A stretch of DNA of 64,000 bases from Bactericera cockerelli (GCA_024516035.1 CM044966.1:21336576-21400575), one strand, 5' to 3'; shown: positions 34,272 to 45,930, numbered from the stretch's first letter. Notes: generated by a model from the sequence alone, not told the origin. A program made the numbers and translations.

Positions 34272-34751
34272 TCACTCATCCCACCACTCGCCCTTCCTGC
34301 TTCTCACACATCCAACACCCAGCCACCGTCTCTGTCTCTTTTTCGCGTTCGCCTCCGCTGCGTTTCTCGCCTCCTCAGCCCTTCTCGCCTCCGCCAGTCT
34401 CGTCCTCTCCTCTTCTTCCTGCTCGCTTATCGGCCGTCTCCTCCTCGCGTCTGCCTCCGCTGCATTTCTCGCCTCTTGCACCCTTCTCGCCTCCGCTAGT
34501 CTGCCTTGTCTCGCCCTCTCCGCTTCTTCCTGATCGCTTATCTGCCGCTGTATTGTGGCCGCTACTTGCAATCTATCGTTATGCCTCGCCAAAGCAGCCT
34601 CGTAATCCAGCCGATCCCACCTCTCCTGTTGTGTCTCTGGCTTGTTGAGGACGAACCATTGTATTTCTTTCCTTGTCTCCTCTGAGGCTGGAATGGTGTC
34701 GGTATAGTTGCCCCTGTGTAATTGGTTGGTCTCTGCCGACGACATGTGGGC
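34272..34751 (-). CDS. Secreted-protein family gene 3, exon 2 (mature protein)
   Basis: Acceptor TTTATTCTTTCAG/GCCCACATG at 34751. Phase-0 frame AHMSSAETNQLHRG with sequon NYT, ETRKEIQWFVLNKP, LARHNDRLQVAATIQRQ and two EARNAAEA blocks in an Arg/Glu/Ala-rich helical tail; TGA at 34272-34274. With exon 1 (42007-42054) it gives about 175 residues. Closest to gene 2 (the LARHNDRLQ segment is shared; gene 1 has a different segment there), so internal helical blocks vary between paralogues. The 3' edge is again a diverged 32-bp satellite unit. Function unknown; the secretion signal plus variable charged repeats would fit a secreted or salivary protein, but that is a guess. Confidence 0.72.
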   Translation of the reverse strand, partial: AHMSSAETNQLHRGNYTDTIPASEETRKEIQWFVLNKPETQQERWDRLDYEAALARHNDRLQVAATIQRQISDQEEAERARQGRLAEARRVQEARNAAEADARRRRPISEQEEEERTRLAEARRAEEARNAAEANAKKRQRRWLGVGCVRSRKGEWWDE

Positions 34752-34767
34752 CTGAAAGAATAAAGCA

Positions 34768-34865
34768 AGCCAGCGTCGATGCCACATATCATACACCAGG
34801 CTCTCGATTCAGAGAGAACTCTCATGTGCGCCAACACAAGGGAGGACTGTGCCCCGGACCCTGGG
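34768..34865 (+). repeat. 5S-like SINE fragment at the gene 3 acceptor
   Basis: Same fragment and spacing as in genes 1 and 2; reads GCCAGCGTCGATGCCACAT here. Confidence 0.6.
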
Positions 34866-34879
34866 TTAGAGCCAGCACC

Positions 34880-35127
34880 ATGTAAAAAACACTGCCAATT
34901 ATGGACATAATACTTTCTCGTGATTGTTTCACATTGTACGAGTATGCACGTGGCAATTTTGATTTTTTTCTACTAAATCACTTGTAACCGCTTAATAGAT
35001 TTTCTTCAAATTTGTTTTATATGGTAGAATACCGTTTTTTTCTACATTCTAGATTCTACAAAAAAATCTTTATAGGAAAATCGTGGGCCTAATTTTTTGA
35101 CTTTTTTGTCGAAAATATTGGATTTTC
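34880..35127. repeat. Intron repeat arm 1, gene 3
   Basis: Copy of 2860-3102 with small differences. No gene is seen. Confidence 0.55.
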
Positions 35128-37235
35128 TTAACACATCTATAGTATAATAGTGCTTTATTTAGACTGTCGGCTCGAGACAGAAAGTCCCATTACGCTAACA
35201 GTTTAATATAGCACCTCTTTATTTATTTAAATAGATAAAATAATATACAAGTATTACAATTAATAAGGTATAAAAATACAAAATAAAAAAGGGATCCATA
35301 CACACACACACATTCACACCTATTACGCTAACAGTTTAATATTGCACCTCTTTATTTATTTAAATAGATAAATAATATACAAGTATTACAATTAATAAGG
35401 TATAAAAATACAAAATAAAAAAGGTATCCATACACACACACACATTCACACCTAGCATGAGTAGAAAGGAGAGAGGAAGGAGTGGTTAGAGGGATTGGGA
35501 TTTTAAAGGGCTAAGGAGTGGTTGCCAACTGCTTCAGTAAGCTTTGCTTTAAAGGAGTATTCAGATAATGAGTTAAGGATTGGATAGGGTACGGAGTTCC
35601 AGAGGTTCACAGATGAGATAAGGAACCCTTTGTGGTACGCTTTCGTTCTACAGGATGGGATTTCTAGGAGGAGTGGGTGAGACCTAGTTTCTCGTGTGCT
35701 CATAGTAGAACGAAAGCTATATTTTTCAAACAGATAGGAAGGAGACTGTTTAGATAGGATTTTGAAAACGAAAAATAGAGTAAGGAGTTTTCTCCGGTCC
35801 TCTACCTTTAACCACTGAGGACGGTTCAGGTAGGGAGTTATATGGTCCCAGTGCCTAACATTGAAAATAAAACGAGCACATGCGTTTTGTGCCCGTTGTA
35901 ATTTAATTGATTCCTCCTGGGTGAGTCCCAGTAAGATTGGGGCACAATATTCAAACAATGGCAAAACATAGAATTTTATAAGGAGTTTTCTTGAGTTCAG
36001 TGAGAGATACTTTTTAAGACGACCTAATGATCATAGTGCCCCGGAGACCTTTTTCCTTACATTGCGCACCTCAACAGCCCAGCTCAAGGTATCGTCAAAT
36101 ATTATACCTAGATTTCTTGCTGATTGTACGACTTCAATGTCATCTCCATTTACTTGGATGAAGGGAGATGGCGGGCAGATATTTCGAAGAATTCCAGGGC
36201 TAGCAATCAGTAAAACCTTAGTTTTTGAAGAATTTATTTTAAGTCCATTGATTTTTGACCACTCTACAAATTTGTTGATTTCTCTATTGATGATTTCGGC
36301 CGCTTCAATAATTTCGTCTGGTTTGAATACAGAGTAAAGTTGTAAATCAACTGCGTATAGATGAAAGCGAGATGATAAGAAACAAGTCGAGATATCGTTG
36401 ATGAACAGACTGAACAGTAGAGGACCAAGAACGGAGCCTTGAGGTACCCCTGAAACTACTGGCATCCATTTGGACCTCTTATTGCTTTCTCCTAGTACAC
36501 ATTGAGTTCGTCCAGACAGGTAAGATCTGAACCAGTCAATAGTGTTTTCATGAAATCCAAATGATTTCATTTTGGAGAGCAAAATTTGGTGAGAAACTAG
36601 GTCAAAAGCTTTAGAAAAGTCAAAAAGTACGAGAATTGTGGCCATCTTGTTATCCTTAGCTTGCTGGATGTCATCGGTAACTTTTAATAGTGCAGAGCAT
36701 GTACTATGACCTGAACGAAACCCTGATTGGAAAGAACTAAGGTGATTGTGATTATTGAGATGCTTGATAACTTGAAGATGTATCATACGCTCTAGAACCT
36801 TTGAGAGAGAGCAAAGGAGACTGATAGGTCTGAAATCAGATGAGCCTGAGGGGTCTAAAACTGAAATTCTCTCCTGGGGCCAAAATTTTTTTTTGTTGAT
36901 AATTTTGTACTTAGGCTTACTTGGGTTAGTTTTGTGAAAATAGAAATGATTTTTTTTTATTCTTTACATGGTTTTTTCGCAATTTTCTTCGTGTACACCG
37001 GTGATCACGCGCGCCCCTAGCACATTATGGATATGCAAACAGTCCGGGCCAAGCAAATATGTAGGTTCTCCTGGGGCCAGAGATTCATTCTACCTATAGT
37101 TTCAATGTAAATTGTGTGCACTATGCCACACATCAGCATAGAGCACTCTGGGTAGCGTGTGGATATGTGATCACGCGGTCCTTGACAGTACTCAATTCGT
37201 GTGCACCGGTGTTCACATGGCGCTAGATGTGTTAA
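35128..37235. mobile_element. TTAA-flanked TIR element carrying a retrotransposon (gene 3 copy)
   Basis: Same composite as 3103-7122 but without the nested RLE insertion. Ends TTAACACATCTA and TGGCGCTAGATGTGTTAA. Confidence 0.75.
35140..36860 (-). pseudogene. CR1/Jockey-group RT fragment, uninterrupted copy
   Basis: Minus strand from about 36860: FRPISLL, HLSSFQSGFRSGHST, FDFSKAFD, GVPQGSVLGPLLFSL, then YAVD (36346-36357) where an active enzyme has YADD, the thumb (FVEWSKINGLKINSSKTK) and NLGIIFDDTLSW. A TGA follows at about 36031, then the C-terminal part at 35964-35503 (FEYCAPILLGLTQEES). No endonuclease domain: 5'-truncated. The 3' untranslated end has a 128-bp direct duplication (35195-35450) with an (AC)n tract. 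It preserves the target later hit by the RLE element in the gene 1 copy. Confidence 0.85.
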
Positions 37236-38332
37236 ATATCAGAGTCAAGCAAAAATGTGTTTAAAAATTAAATATAAATGCACCATATAAACGCTAATAA
37301 GCATACACAAACAAAATTTCATCAAAATCGGGTGTACCGTTCCCGAGATATAAGCGTTTAAGTAAAAACATAGTGGTCAGGCGCATGGTCTCTATCACCA
37401 AGAACCGCTAGTACGAAAATGGTGATTTTAAAATGGGACCATCAACATAATGTCCATTATATGTTTACAAAATTTTGTCAGAATCCGTTCAGTCGTTTCT
37501 GAGATTTGGGCGTAACACGGAAGGTTTTTAACCGACACAAACTAAAGAAATTTATATAGAAATATTAGAACTACTTCCGAAATCAAATACTTTTAAAAAT
37601 TATGTACAGCGTACAGTTGTACACGCATGAAGCAAAGTCTTTAAAATATGCAATCTGAAAATTTTCTGAAAGAGGCAGGTACACTCTTATATGAGTTATC
37701 AATATTGTTTTGAATATCACACGTTGACCCTAAATAACTCAACTAGAATCAGGGGTCAATGAAAATAAATAAACAACAAAAGAAAACGAGTTCTCTATTG
37801 TATTTTTCGCAAGAAAGGTACAATGTATTACGTAGGTACTACATAGATACCGATTGGATCTTTTATGGCGTACCTTTCTTTTGTGTTTAGTTATGTAGAG
37901 TCAAGCCTTTTCTCATGAGAACGGTAATTCTCAGAAATCGTAACATGCTAACCGTGAGGTAGCTGATAGATAGGACACTTTCGTGAAATTGATTTTACAT
38001 TAACTATTCCCGTTTAGTTATCTATATGTGTTACGTATGCAGTATGCATGCTTAGCGAGGATCTCAATTTTCCGAGGATCTGAATTTTCCTTATGGTTGC
38101 GAAATTGTCAAACAAAACTTAAGCGGTACCGCCAAAGCGCCGCCGAGTGACCGCGGAAGTTTTTTGTTGTTAATAACCTCGATCTGGAAGCATTTAAAAC
38201 TTATAACCAAATTTCATATCATATACTTGAACCATATGCCCGTGGTAAGCCGAAAGAGAAAAAAAAAAAAAAAAAAAAATTGGTCCCAAATATTTTAGAA
38301 CAATAGCTTCAGCGGCTTGATAATAAAAAAGT
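37236..38332. repeat. Gene 3 intron, duplicated segment
   Basis: Matches 7123-7345 and 9050-9930. Ends in a poly(A) of about 22 at 38258 and the 17-bp target of the Jockey insertion. No gene is seen. Confidence 0.55.
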
Positions 38333-39050
38333 TAGAACATTCATTACCTCAAATCAAATGTTTATTGTGAATAAATATATACAAAGTATGTGTTTCACAT
38401 TTATCTTAAATGACTAATTAGACACTAAAAATTAAACTAAAAACTAATGCGCCAGAGGCAACCAGTCTCGGGCTTCATGTGGCCCCGGGAAAAGGAGAAG
38501 CAAAAGAAGAAAATATAAAGAGAGATAGCAAGATGAACATGTGGTGATAGGAGGGCCAGTGAAGATAATGAGAGAGGAGTTACAGAAGGAGTAAAGAGTA
38601 TTGATCAATATAGGTATAATAGATTGAGACGTAGGTAGAATAGTAAGATAAAGTCAAAGGGAGGGATAGAAAATTTGCAAGTAAGGAAAAGGGTGTGTCA
38701 TAGCTCTCAGGTCAGGATTGAAAGGATTCTTGAAAGTTATATGGACAGGAGGACAACAGGTCGTTTCTCAGTGCAGATTTAAATTTTTCTATGTTTAATG
38801 ACTTTAGTGAGGTTGGGAGTTTGTTGTATATATTTACACCTGCACTGAGAAACGATCTACTAAACATCCTTTCCCGACTTATAATGATGTTTTCACGATG
38901 ACGTGTATTGTAGTTATGGTTATCTGAGTTTCTGGGAAGGACGTTCTGTAGTTTGTGTATCAAAACACATGAGTCGAGGATGACCTGACCATAAAGGGTT
39001 AAAATTTGGTTGTTCTTAAACAGGGGTCGACAAGAATCACGCCTTTTAAG

Positions 39051-39822
39051 GGGAGGCGCCTCATTGAGTCCCGTCTGTATTTGTCCCTTTTTGTCGATGC
39101 TTCATTGAGTCCCAAGGTTTGGAACGGTTGAAGTTATCGTACCACTCATTGAGTCCCGTACATAATTAATACCTATTTTTCCTTATACATAAACTTGTAC
39201 ATAGAAGATCATATTATTTGTCAGTCAGTTGGGTCAGTCCTCCTCTAAAAAATTAGAACACTCTTTTCATTTTTTATTAAGAATTCTTGTTTTTATTTTT
39301 ATTCATAAATGAAAATGAAATTATTGTCTATTGGAATTTGATGCGTAAGTGAATTTTTTGTTAGAGGAATTTTGTAGTTAGATAGGGTTAGGTAAAGTTA
39401 ACAAGGTGAGATTGCACGATAGATTTCTGACTTCAGTTTGTCGGGTAGGATGGTTGGGTGAGGGGCTTAGGTTAGGTTGAAATTAGCGCAGGCGGTTAGG
39501 CCGGGTCGCGCAGTGACCCGGTCTAACCCTGCGCTAATTTCAACCTAACCTAAGCCCCTCACCCAAGCTATCCTAGCTGGCTAACGAAACACAACATTTA
39601 GACATAACTGTCCGCGTATTCATTTTTATAAAAATTAACTGTGTTCTTATTTACTTCTTCTTATATACTAACATCAGGTAAAGGGACTCAATGAGTCATA
39701 TGGTCTGGTAGACCCAAAAATATTAGGGGACTCAATGAGGCATATGGTCTGAGGTACCTGCTAAAATTACGGGACTCAATGACATGAAAAAAAGGTCAAC
39801 GGGACTCAATGAGTGTACGTCC
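39051..39822. mobile_element. hAT/P-like TIR element inside the Jockey RT gene
   Basis: 772 bp flanked by CTTTTAAG (39043-39050, 39823-39830). Ends contain CATTGAGTCCCG / CGGGACTCAATG; the word CATTGAGTCCC occurs three times at the left, and GGGACTCAATGA(G) four times inverted at the right. The centre is a long perfect hairpin (39470-39557, arms with AGGTTAGGTTGAAATTAGCG). No transposase. Built like the element at 26279-26887. Confidence 0.8.
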
Positions 39823-41109
39823 CTTTTAAGACCGAAAACAGTCCTGAGAGCTCGTTTTTGTAGAAGGAAGATTTTGGAGGCGGAAGAAGTGAAGCCCCAA
39901 TACACAATACCATAACTCATTAAAGAATGAAAGTAGGCATGATAGGAAAGAAGAGCAGAAGTAACATCGACGTTCTTCTTAATAGAACGGATAGCATAGA
40001 TTGAAGAGGAAAGTTTAGATGTGAGGAAAGTGATGTGGGACTTCCAATTCAGTTTAGCATCGAGGATTACACCCAGGAATTTTACTTCTTGGGATGGAGC
40101 TACTGAGGTGGAATTAAAAGGAATTGGGTTAAGGAGTGCGGAACCATGGGGGTTGAAATAGATGAAGGTGGTTTTATCTTCGTTCAATGTTAACCTGTTC
40201 ACTGTGAACCACCTCTGAATGTTAAGAAGCACGGCCGAAAGATTTGTAAAGGTTTCCTGGTGAGTTTTACCGTCAATCAGAATGGTGGTATCATCAGCAA
40301 ACAGTGTGAACTTTCCAACCCCCGCAGAAGAGTAGATAATGTCGTCGATGTAGATCAGGAAAAGGAGGGGGCCAAGTATACTTCCTTGTGGAACCCCCAA
40401 AGAGACGTTTTTTGAAGAGGAATTTACAAAATTCTTTACTCCATTTGTAACTTCGGAAATTTTAGTTGTTTGGGTGCGTCCCACAAGGTAGCTCTTAAAC
40501 CAAGCTAAGGAATTTCCTGTGACACCATAATAGGGAAGTTTTGACAGGAGGATAGAGTGATCGACCCGGTCGAACGCCTTGGAAAGGTCACAAAACAGAC
40601 CGATACAATGTCTGCCAGTGCTCAGGGCCTCCTCCAGATCTTTCAAGAAGTTTGCCACTGCGTCGCCGGTGGATTTACCAGCCCTGAATCCGAATTGCCT
40701 GTCATTCAAGGCTTCTTGAGTGTGAAAATATAGCCTATGATTGACAAGTTTTTCTAGAATCTTTGAGAAGTTATTGAGAAGCGATATTGGGCGGTAATTT
40801 CCAACTTCGGTTGTGGCACCCTTCTTATGGATCGGGGAGACGACTGAGGACTTGAAACATTCAGGAAAAGTAGAAGTAGTGAAGGAAGAATTAAATATAT
40901 CTGCAAGAGGAATAGAAATAGGTTGAATCACACTTCTTAGAATGGACATTGGAATTGTGTCATTGCCGAACGATGATTTATTGTCGAACTGTTTGACTAC
41001 CCTGATTATCTCCATGGCGTTCGTCGGTCTGAGGCTAAAATTAGAAGTAGAGGAAAGATTGTCATCATTGAGATAGGAGAGATGAGGAGGGAGTTGATAG
41101 TAAGAGCCA

Positions 41110-41558
41110 GAATTAATAGGCAGTGAAACAGAAGTGGTATAGGTAGAGTGGGCAGAGAGAGTGGAAAGAACAGAAGAGGTAGAGGTAGAGTGGGCAGAAA
41201 GAGTTGAAGAGAACAGAAGTGGTAGAGGTAGAGTGAGCAGAGAGAGTGGAGTGCACAGAAGTGGTAGAGGTAGAGTGATCAGAGAGAGTGGAGCGCACAG
41301 AAGTGGTAGAGGTAGAGTGAGCAGAAAGAGTGGGGTGAACAGCAGTGGTAGGGGTAGAGTGAACAGAGAGGATGGGGTGAACAGAACTGGCAGAGGTAGA
41401 GTGATCAGGGAGAGTGGGGTGAACAGCAGTGGTAGGGGTAGAGTGAACAGAGTCGTTGGGGTGAACAGAACTGGTAGAGGTAGAGTGAGCAGAAAGAGTG
41501 GGGTGAACAGCAGTGGTAGGGGTAGAGTGAACAGAGTGGATGGGGTGAACAGAACTGG
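41110..41558 (-). repeat. 42-bp tandem repeat, in frame with the Jockey RT
   Basis: Ten or so units encode on the minus strand a 14-residue repeat FTP(S/T)TLFTLPLPLL. It runs up to the target duplication, so it forms the 5' end of the inserted copy, where an endonuclease domain would be expected. Could be 5' promoter monomers or a slippage expansion. Confidence 0.85.
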
Positions 41559-41649
41559 TAGAACATTCATTACCTAGATCTATTGGGACATCCAGATTTG
41601 AGAGTGAAAAAGCTCAACTTTAAAAAAATGGACATTTTGAAAATATTAA

Positions 41650-41823
41650 TAGCTCTTCCCGACTGGGACTATTGAGTCCCATTAATCCAGCAGTAAACTC
41701 AAGACGTATTATTATGTGGTCAAAATCGCAAAAGGGAGGATAACTTATTATGTCCCGCCTGGGTTTTGAACCCGCGACCTCTGGCAATAGTCAGACGCCT
41801 TGACCACTGAGCTACCGGGACGG
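41650..41823 (-). mobile_element. tRNA-derived SINE, family A
   Basis: Gene 3 intron counterpart of 10020-10187 and 25425-25590. Confidence 0.8.
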
Positions 41824-42006
41824 ACATCTAAACTGTATCACTCCACCACACCAAATTAAAAAGTACAAGAGATACTCTACGTTACAGCACCAAGTGCTGA
41901 TTTCACGTCTTTGTGCCTAGATATCTATACAAAAGATAGATGTCACCCCAATTTTATAGAATTCTTTAATTGGAAATCGCAAGCTTTCTAATGAAGATTA
42001 ACTCAC

Positions 42007-42054
42007 TTTCAGAACAATCAGAAAAAGCACCAAGATGAAAATCTTCCGTAACAT
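42007..42054 (-). CDS. Secreted-protein family gene 3, exon 1 (signal peptide)
   Basis: MLRKIFILVLFLIVLK (ATG at 42052-42054), donor AAA/GTGAGTTAATC, phase 0. Joins the acceptor at 34751 over a 7.3-kb intron that contains the TTAA element and the Jockey insertion. Confidence 0.75.
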
Positions 42055-42146
42055 GGTGATGATTGGATGAACTCAACTATCTCTCTGACTCAGCGTCTAG
42101 ATAGACTTGTGGAATGATCTGGGTGCTTCCGTGACTTTTGCCACCT

Positions 42147-43606
42147 GTGCTTGTTACTTCCGGAAATATTATTGTTTTGCTCCGATTTCAATTTTTTTTT
42201 TTTTTTTTCTTCATATTTCTGGACGTTTCATAACCTCCTGAGCAACTTTGTGTCTGTCCGTCGGTCTGTAGGCTAAAAACATTCCTTGTTTCTTTACGTT
42301 TTTAGAACATCAAAAGGCTTGTCCTTTTCTTCATTTAGACTTTCTTATTACTTCGGAAAAAATTCGGAAGTATTGTGTTCGTTTTTTGTAAGAAAAGATA
42401 TTTTTTAGATCCGATTTCAATTTTTTCATATTTCTGGACGTTTCATAACCTCCTGAGCAACATTGGTTTTGTGTCTGTCTGTCGGTCTGTTCAATAATTC
42501 CTTGTAACGAGCAAATCTCGGAAACTACTCAACGGATTTTGATGAAATTTTGCACACATATAGAAGACGTATTGTAGATGGTTCCATTTTAAATTCATCA
42601 ACTTCGTACTAGCGTTTCTTGGTGATAGACCATCCGCCTGACCACTAACTTTTTACTTAAACACTTATATCTCGTTCACGAGATTTTGATAAAATTTTGT
42701 ATGTACCTATTTGCGTAAAAGCACTTTACAAAGTGCAATTATAATATTATATTGAAAATAAATTTTGATTGAGCTCTGTAATTTAAGAAAATTTATAATT
42801 TTGGACAAAATTTGTAATTTGTAATCTTGTTATATGTTTATATAGGGCTTGGCCCGTAAATATACACCTGTTCAACAGGTATTATTATTATTATTAAAAA
42901 AGTCAAAAAATAAAGTCTACGGACTTGCTGATACAATTTGTTTTGTAGAATCTAGAAAGTAGGAAGAGCGGTATTCTACCACAGGAAGAGTATTCTACCG
43001 GTATTCTACCACATTAAATAAATTTGAAGATAATCGATTGAGATTCAGTGAAAAATATCTCATTCTAGCGATAGTAAAAGTTATAAATTTTGATTACTAT
43101 TCACGAGGAAGTATTGTGTCCATATACATATATATTTTTTTTTGAAGAAAATAATATTACATTACAATACCAATTTAAAATACAGGGTCCGCCAAACAAA
43201 AAGAGCCACTCGAAATATCCAGCAAGCGGTTTTAATTTGAAATACACATTACAGACACAATACTTCCTCATGATTGGTTGACATTCAATACACGTGGCGA
43301 TTTTGAGATTTTATACTAAATCACTTGTACCTCCGAAACCGCTTAAGAGATTTTTTTTTAAATTTGTTTTATATGGTAGGTACTGTTTTTTCTACATTCT
43401 AGATTCTACAAAAAATTCTTTATGGGCCAATCGTTTGCCAAATTTTTTGACTTTTTTGTCGAAAATATTGGTTTTTCTTAAATATCAGAGCTAAGCAAAA
43501 ATGTTTTTTTTTTTTTTTTAATAAATATAAATACACTATATAAACGCTTATATCCAAAATTTCATCAAAATCGGGTGTACCGTTCACGAGATATAAGCGT
43601 TTAAGT
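42147..43606. repeat. Upstream repeats of gene 3, no gene seen
   Basis: Matches 25913-26270 and 26896-28020 and lacks the hAT-like element (empty target GTTCAATA at 42490). Confidence 0.55.
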
Positions 43607-43615
43607 AAAAACATA

Positions 43616-43842
43616 GTAAGCCAGCGTCGATGGCGCGTTGAATGCACCGGTTCTCATTGGATCACCGAGGTTAAGCAACGTCCAGCGAGGTGAAGACTTC
43701 GTGATGCTTGCATTCCGGCCCAACCCAGGCTGGGTGAGGTTAATGTGGGTAGCAGGTTTGTGAGTTTCCTGCGAATGGAGGGTAACACCCCCGTCGTGAT
43801 ATGACCATGCAGTTGAAAGCGACGTTAAAACCAAAAAAAAAA
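43616..43842 (+). mobile_element. 5S-rRNA-derived SINE (internally deleted)
   Basis: Starts TAAGCCAGCGTCGATGGCGC and contains CACCGAGGTTAAGCAACGTC, like 5S rRNA, but lacks the 3' part of the 5S region. It then has the tail TGTGAGTTTCCTGCGAATGG and ends in poly(A). AAAAACATAG flanks both ends, and the repeat it interrupts is continuous elsewhere (AAAAACATAGTGGTCAGG). Confidence 0.8.
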
Positions 43843-43853
43843 AAAACATAGTG

Positions 43854-44404
43854 GTCAGGCTCATGGTCTTTATCACCAAGAACCGCTAGTACGAAAATGG
43901 TGATTTTAAAATGTCCATTATATGTTTACAAAATTTTGTCGAAATCCGTTCAGTAGTTTCTGAGATTTGGGCGTAACACGGAGAGTTTTTAACCGACACA
44001 AAACTAAAGTTGCTTAGAAGATTATGAAACGTCCAGAAATTTGGAAAAATTGAAATCGGAGCAAGAAATATTTATCTATTTTTACAAAAACGAACACAAT
44101 ACTTCCGATTCCTAATATTAGTAATTTCTCGGAAGTAAAAAGGCATTAAATTTATTAATTTCAAATGCAAAACATATGTTTAATATTTTTTACAAAAATA
44201 CAATTAATTTCTTTTCGCAAATGGCTGAAATCTTGTCTTGCAGCAATTCTCAATCCGATCTTTCAGGATTTTTTAATTAAATCTGATCTCTAGATGTTTC
44301 AAGTTTAGTGGTCTTCTTTCCTTTGGCGAGCCCTGTATACTTTATACTACTAAATACTGGTGTTACATTTTCCTTACATGACATACTTGAGTATTCATTT
44401 TCCT
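43854..44404. repeat. Repeat block before unit 4
   Basis: Matches 14820-15155 joined to 18103-18335, so it is the uninterrupted version of the target of the 2.9-kb TIR element. No gene is seen. Confidence 0.6.
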
Positions 44405-44683
44405 TCATGGCAGGGAACCGCGAGGCCAGTAGTCAACGTGATTTAGGGCACTTGGCATTGCACGCACGGTAACCTGGGTTCGATCCCCAGCGGAGCAGGA
44501 ATTTTTCTGCTCTATACTTGGATGTTCGTTGTCCACTCATATCTCGTGAGGAAAAATGAGTAGGTGTAAAGCAGCGACCAGTGGGGCAAATAGAGACAAT
44601 TTTTGTGTGTATATTACTGTGTTAAAGTCCTATGATTCTACGCTACCTACTAAATTGTGACTTAATAACACAAAGAAGAAAAG
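44405..44683 (+). mobile_element. tRNA-derived SINE, family C
   Basis: Third copy; B box GGGTTCGATCCCC. It is followed directly by a retrotransposon fragment. Confidence 0.7.
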
Positions 44684-44905
44684 ATGCAGTCGAAACCTGA
44701 GGGAAAAAAGACCATCACTTCCAGCTATGTTTCAATTCCTGAGATCATTGCTAGGACTAGGATAGTAGCTCAAATTCGGTTGAGTGGAAACTCAAAGGTC
44801 AACTTTTACATTAACAGAACAAGCTATTCTTGGAACAGTCATAAGGAATGTACACTTTGTAATTTACACGGAAACAAAAATCTTTACCATTTCTTATTTA
44901 AATAA
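44684..44905 (+). pseudogene. Non-LTR retrotransposon C-terminal fragment
   Basis: A 73-codon frame ending ECTLCNLHGNKNLYHFLFK. The pattern IARTRIVAQIRLSGNSK...CTLCN...H is like the C-terminal end of insect non-LTR pol proteins. Only the end is present; no RT core. Confidence 0.5.
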
Positions 44906-45113
44906 TAATAATAATAATATCGCCTTATTTATACTGCCCGATTATAACTATTAAGTCCCATTATTCCAGCAGTAATCCCAAGACCTATTATTATGTGGTA
45001 AAAATCCCAACTGGGAGGATAACTTGTCTTGTCCCGGCTGGGTTTCGAACCCGCGACCTCTGGAATCTCTGGATTCACACAGTGCCGCCTTTACCACTGA
45101 GCTACCGGGACAG
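44905..45113 (-). mobile_element. tRNA-derived SINE, family A
   Basis: Minus strand: GTCCCGGTAGCTCAGTGG head, B box GGTTCGAAACCC, tail ending in (ATT)n. The best-preserved tRNA-like head of the family. Confidence 0.8.
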
Positions 45114-45594
45114 ACTGCCCCAATTGCTTGTCTTATGTCACCGGAGCGACCTAGATAATTATGTAAACAAAGTGTTTGCAATTTGTAAACAATTAAACAT
45201 GGGTCCTCCTGACATGACAACTACCAAACCTCGGGGCAATTGAAGGGAGTGAGTTCTAGCGAGTGGTTGAGTTCCTGCTGGTGAGTCTAATTATTTCCAT
45301 ATACCTTATTATTTCCGATAGGCTCTCAGAGGACAACTTAATATTACACCCCCTTGATTACTTTAAATACATAAGCTGGTCAAGCAAAAAGTGCAAATTA
45401 AAGCAAAGAAATAAAAACACTTTAAATAAATGATTGAAATTTAATTATTTAGAAAGGATTAAAAGTACATAATTATTTAATTATACATAAATTTAATAAA
45501 ATGACTTACAAATAACCAATTGAATAGTCATGAATGTAATAGAATAAAGAATAATCTATTTGAATTAGAACTGGTGGTTACAGACACTAGTCTT
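45114..45594. other. AT-rich spacer, no gene seen
   Basis: Nothing recognisable apart from a decayed frame at 44995-45243 (DLDNYVNKVFAICKQ) with no known motif. Confidence 0.4.
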
Positions 45595-45930
45595 TCTCTT
45601 TCACTTCTCACACATCCTACCTCTCGCTCCTCCCACTTCTCACACATCCTATCTCTCGCTCCTCCCACTTCTCACACATCCTACCTCTCGCTCCTCCCAC
45701 TTCTCACACATCCTACCTCTCGCTCCTCCCACTTCTCACACATCCTACCTCTCGCTCCTCCCACTTCTCACACATCCTACCTCTCGCTCCTCCCACTTCT
45801 CACACATCCTACCTCTCGCTCCTCCCACTTCTCACACATCCTACCTCTCGCTCCTCCCACTTCTCACACATCTTACCTCTCGCTCCTCCCACTTCTCACA
45901 CATCTTACCTCTCGCTCCTCCCACTTCTGA
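45595..45930. repeat. 32-bp minisatellite array IV, downstream of gene 4
   Basis: Ten near-identical units with the variant core CTCGCTCCTCCCACTTCTC and ACACATCCTACCT. Homogeneous, so young or gene-converted. Same family as arrays I-III. Confidence 0.95.

Larger units (their letters stand above)
38350..41558 (-). mobile_element. Jockey-like non-LTR retrotransposon insertion
   Basis: Flanked by the 17-bp duplication TAGAACATTCATTACCT (38333-38349, 41559-41575); genes 1 and 2 show the empty site. The RT frame on the minus strand (41570 to 39830, then 39041 to 38712) has FGNDTIPMSIL, YRPISLLNNFSKILEKL, CDLSKAFDRVDHSIL, GVPQGSILGPLLF, the catalytic FADDTTIL and the C-terminal HNYNTRHRENIII segment. 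It is open throughout once the TIR insertion at 39051-39822 is set aside. No endonuclease domain. Its 5' end is instead a 42-bp tandem array in frame. No long poly(A). Confidence 0.85.

Noticed and set aside
32876..34648. Plus-strand open frame of 590 codons
   Set aside because: Same satellite artefact in array III, running into the antisense of gene 3 exon 2.
41161..41577. Plus-strand Arg/Gly-rich frame of 138 codons
   Set aside because: Antisense of the 42-bp repeats of the Jockey-like element.
45030..45113. Functional tRNA gene (and the similar heads elsewhere)
   Set aside because: A and B boxes are present, but each head is joined to a SINE tail and occurs as dispersed diverged copies with imperfect tRNA arms.
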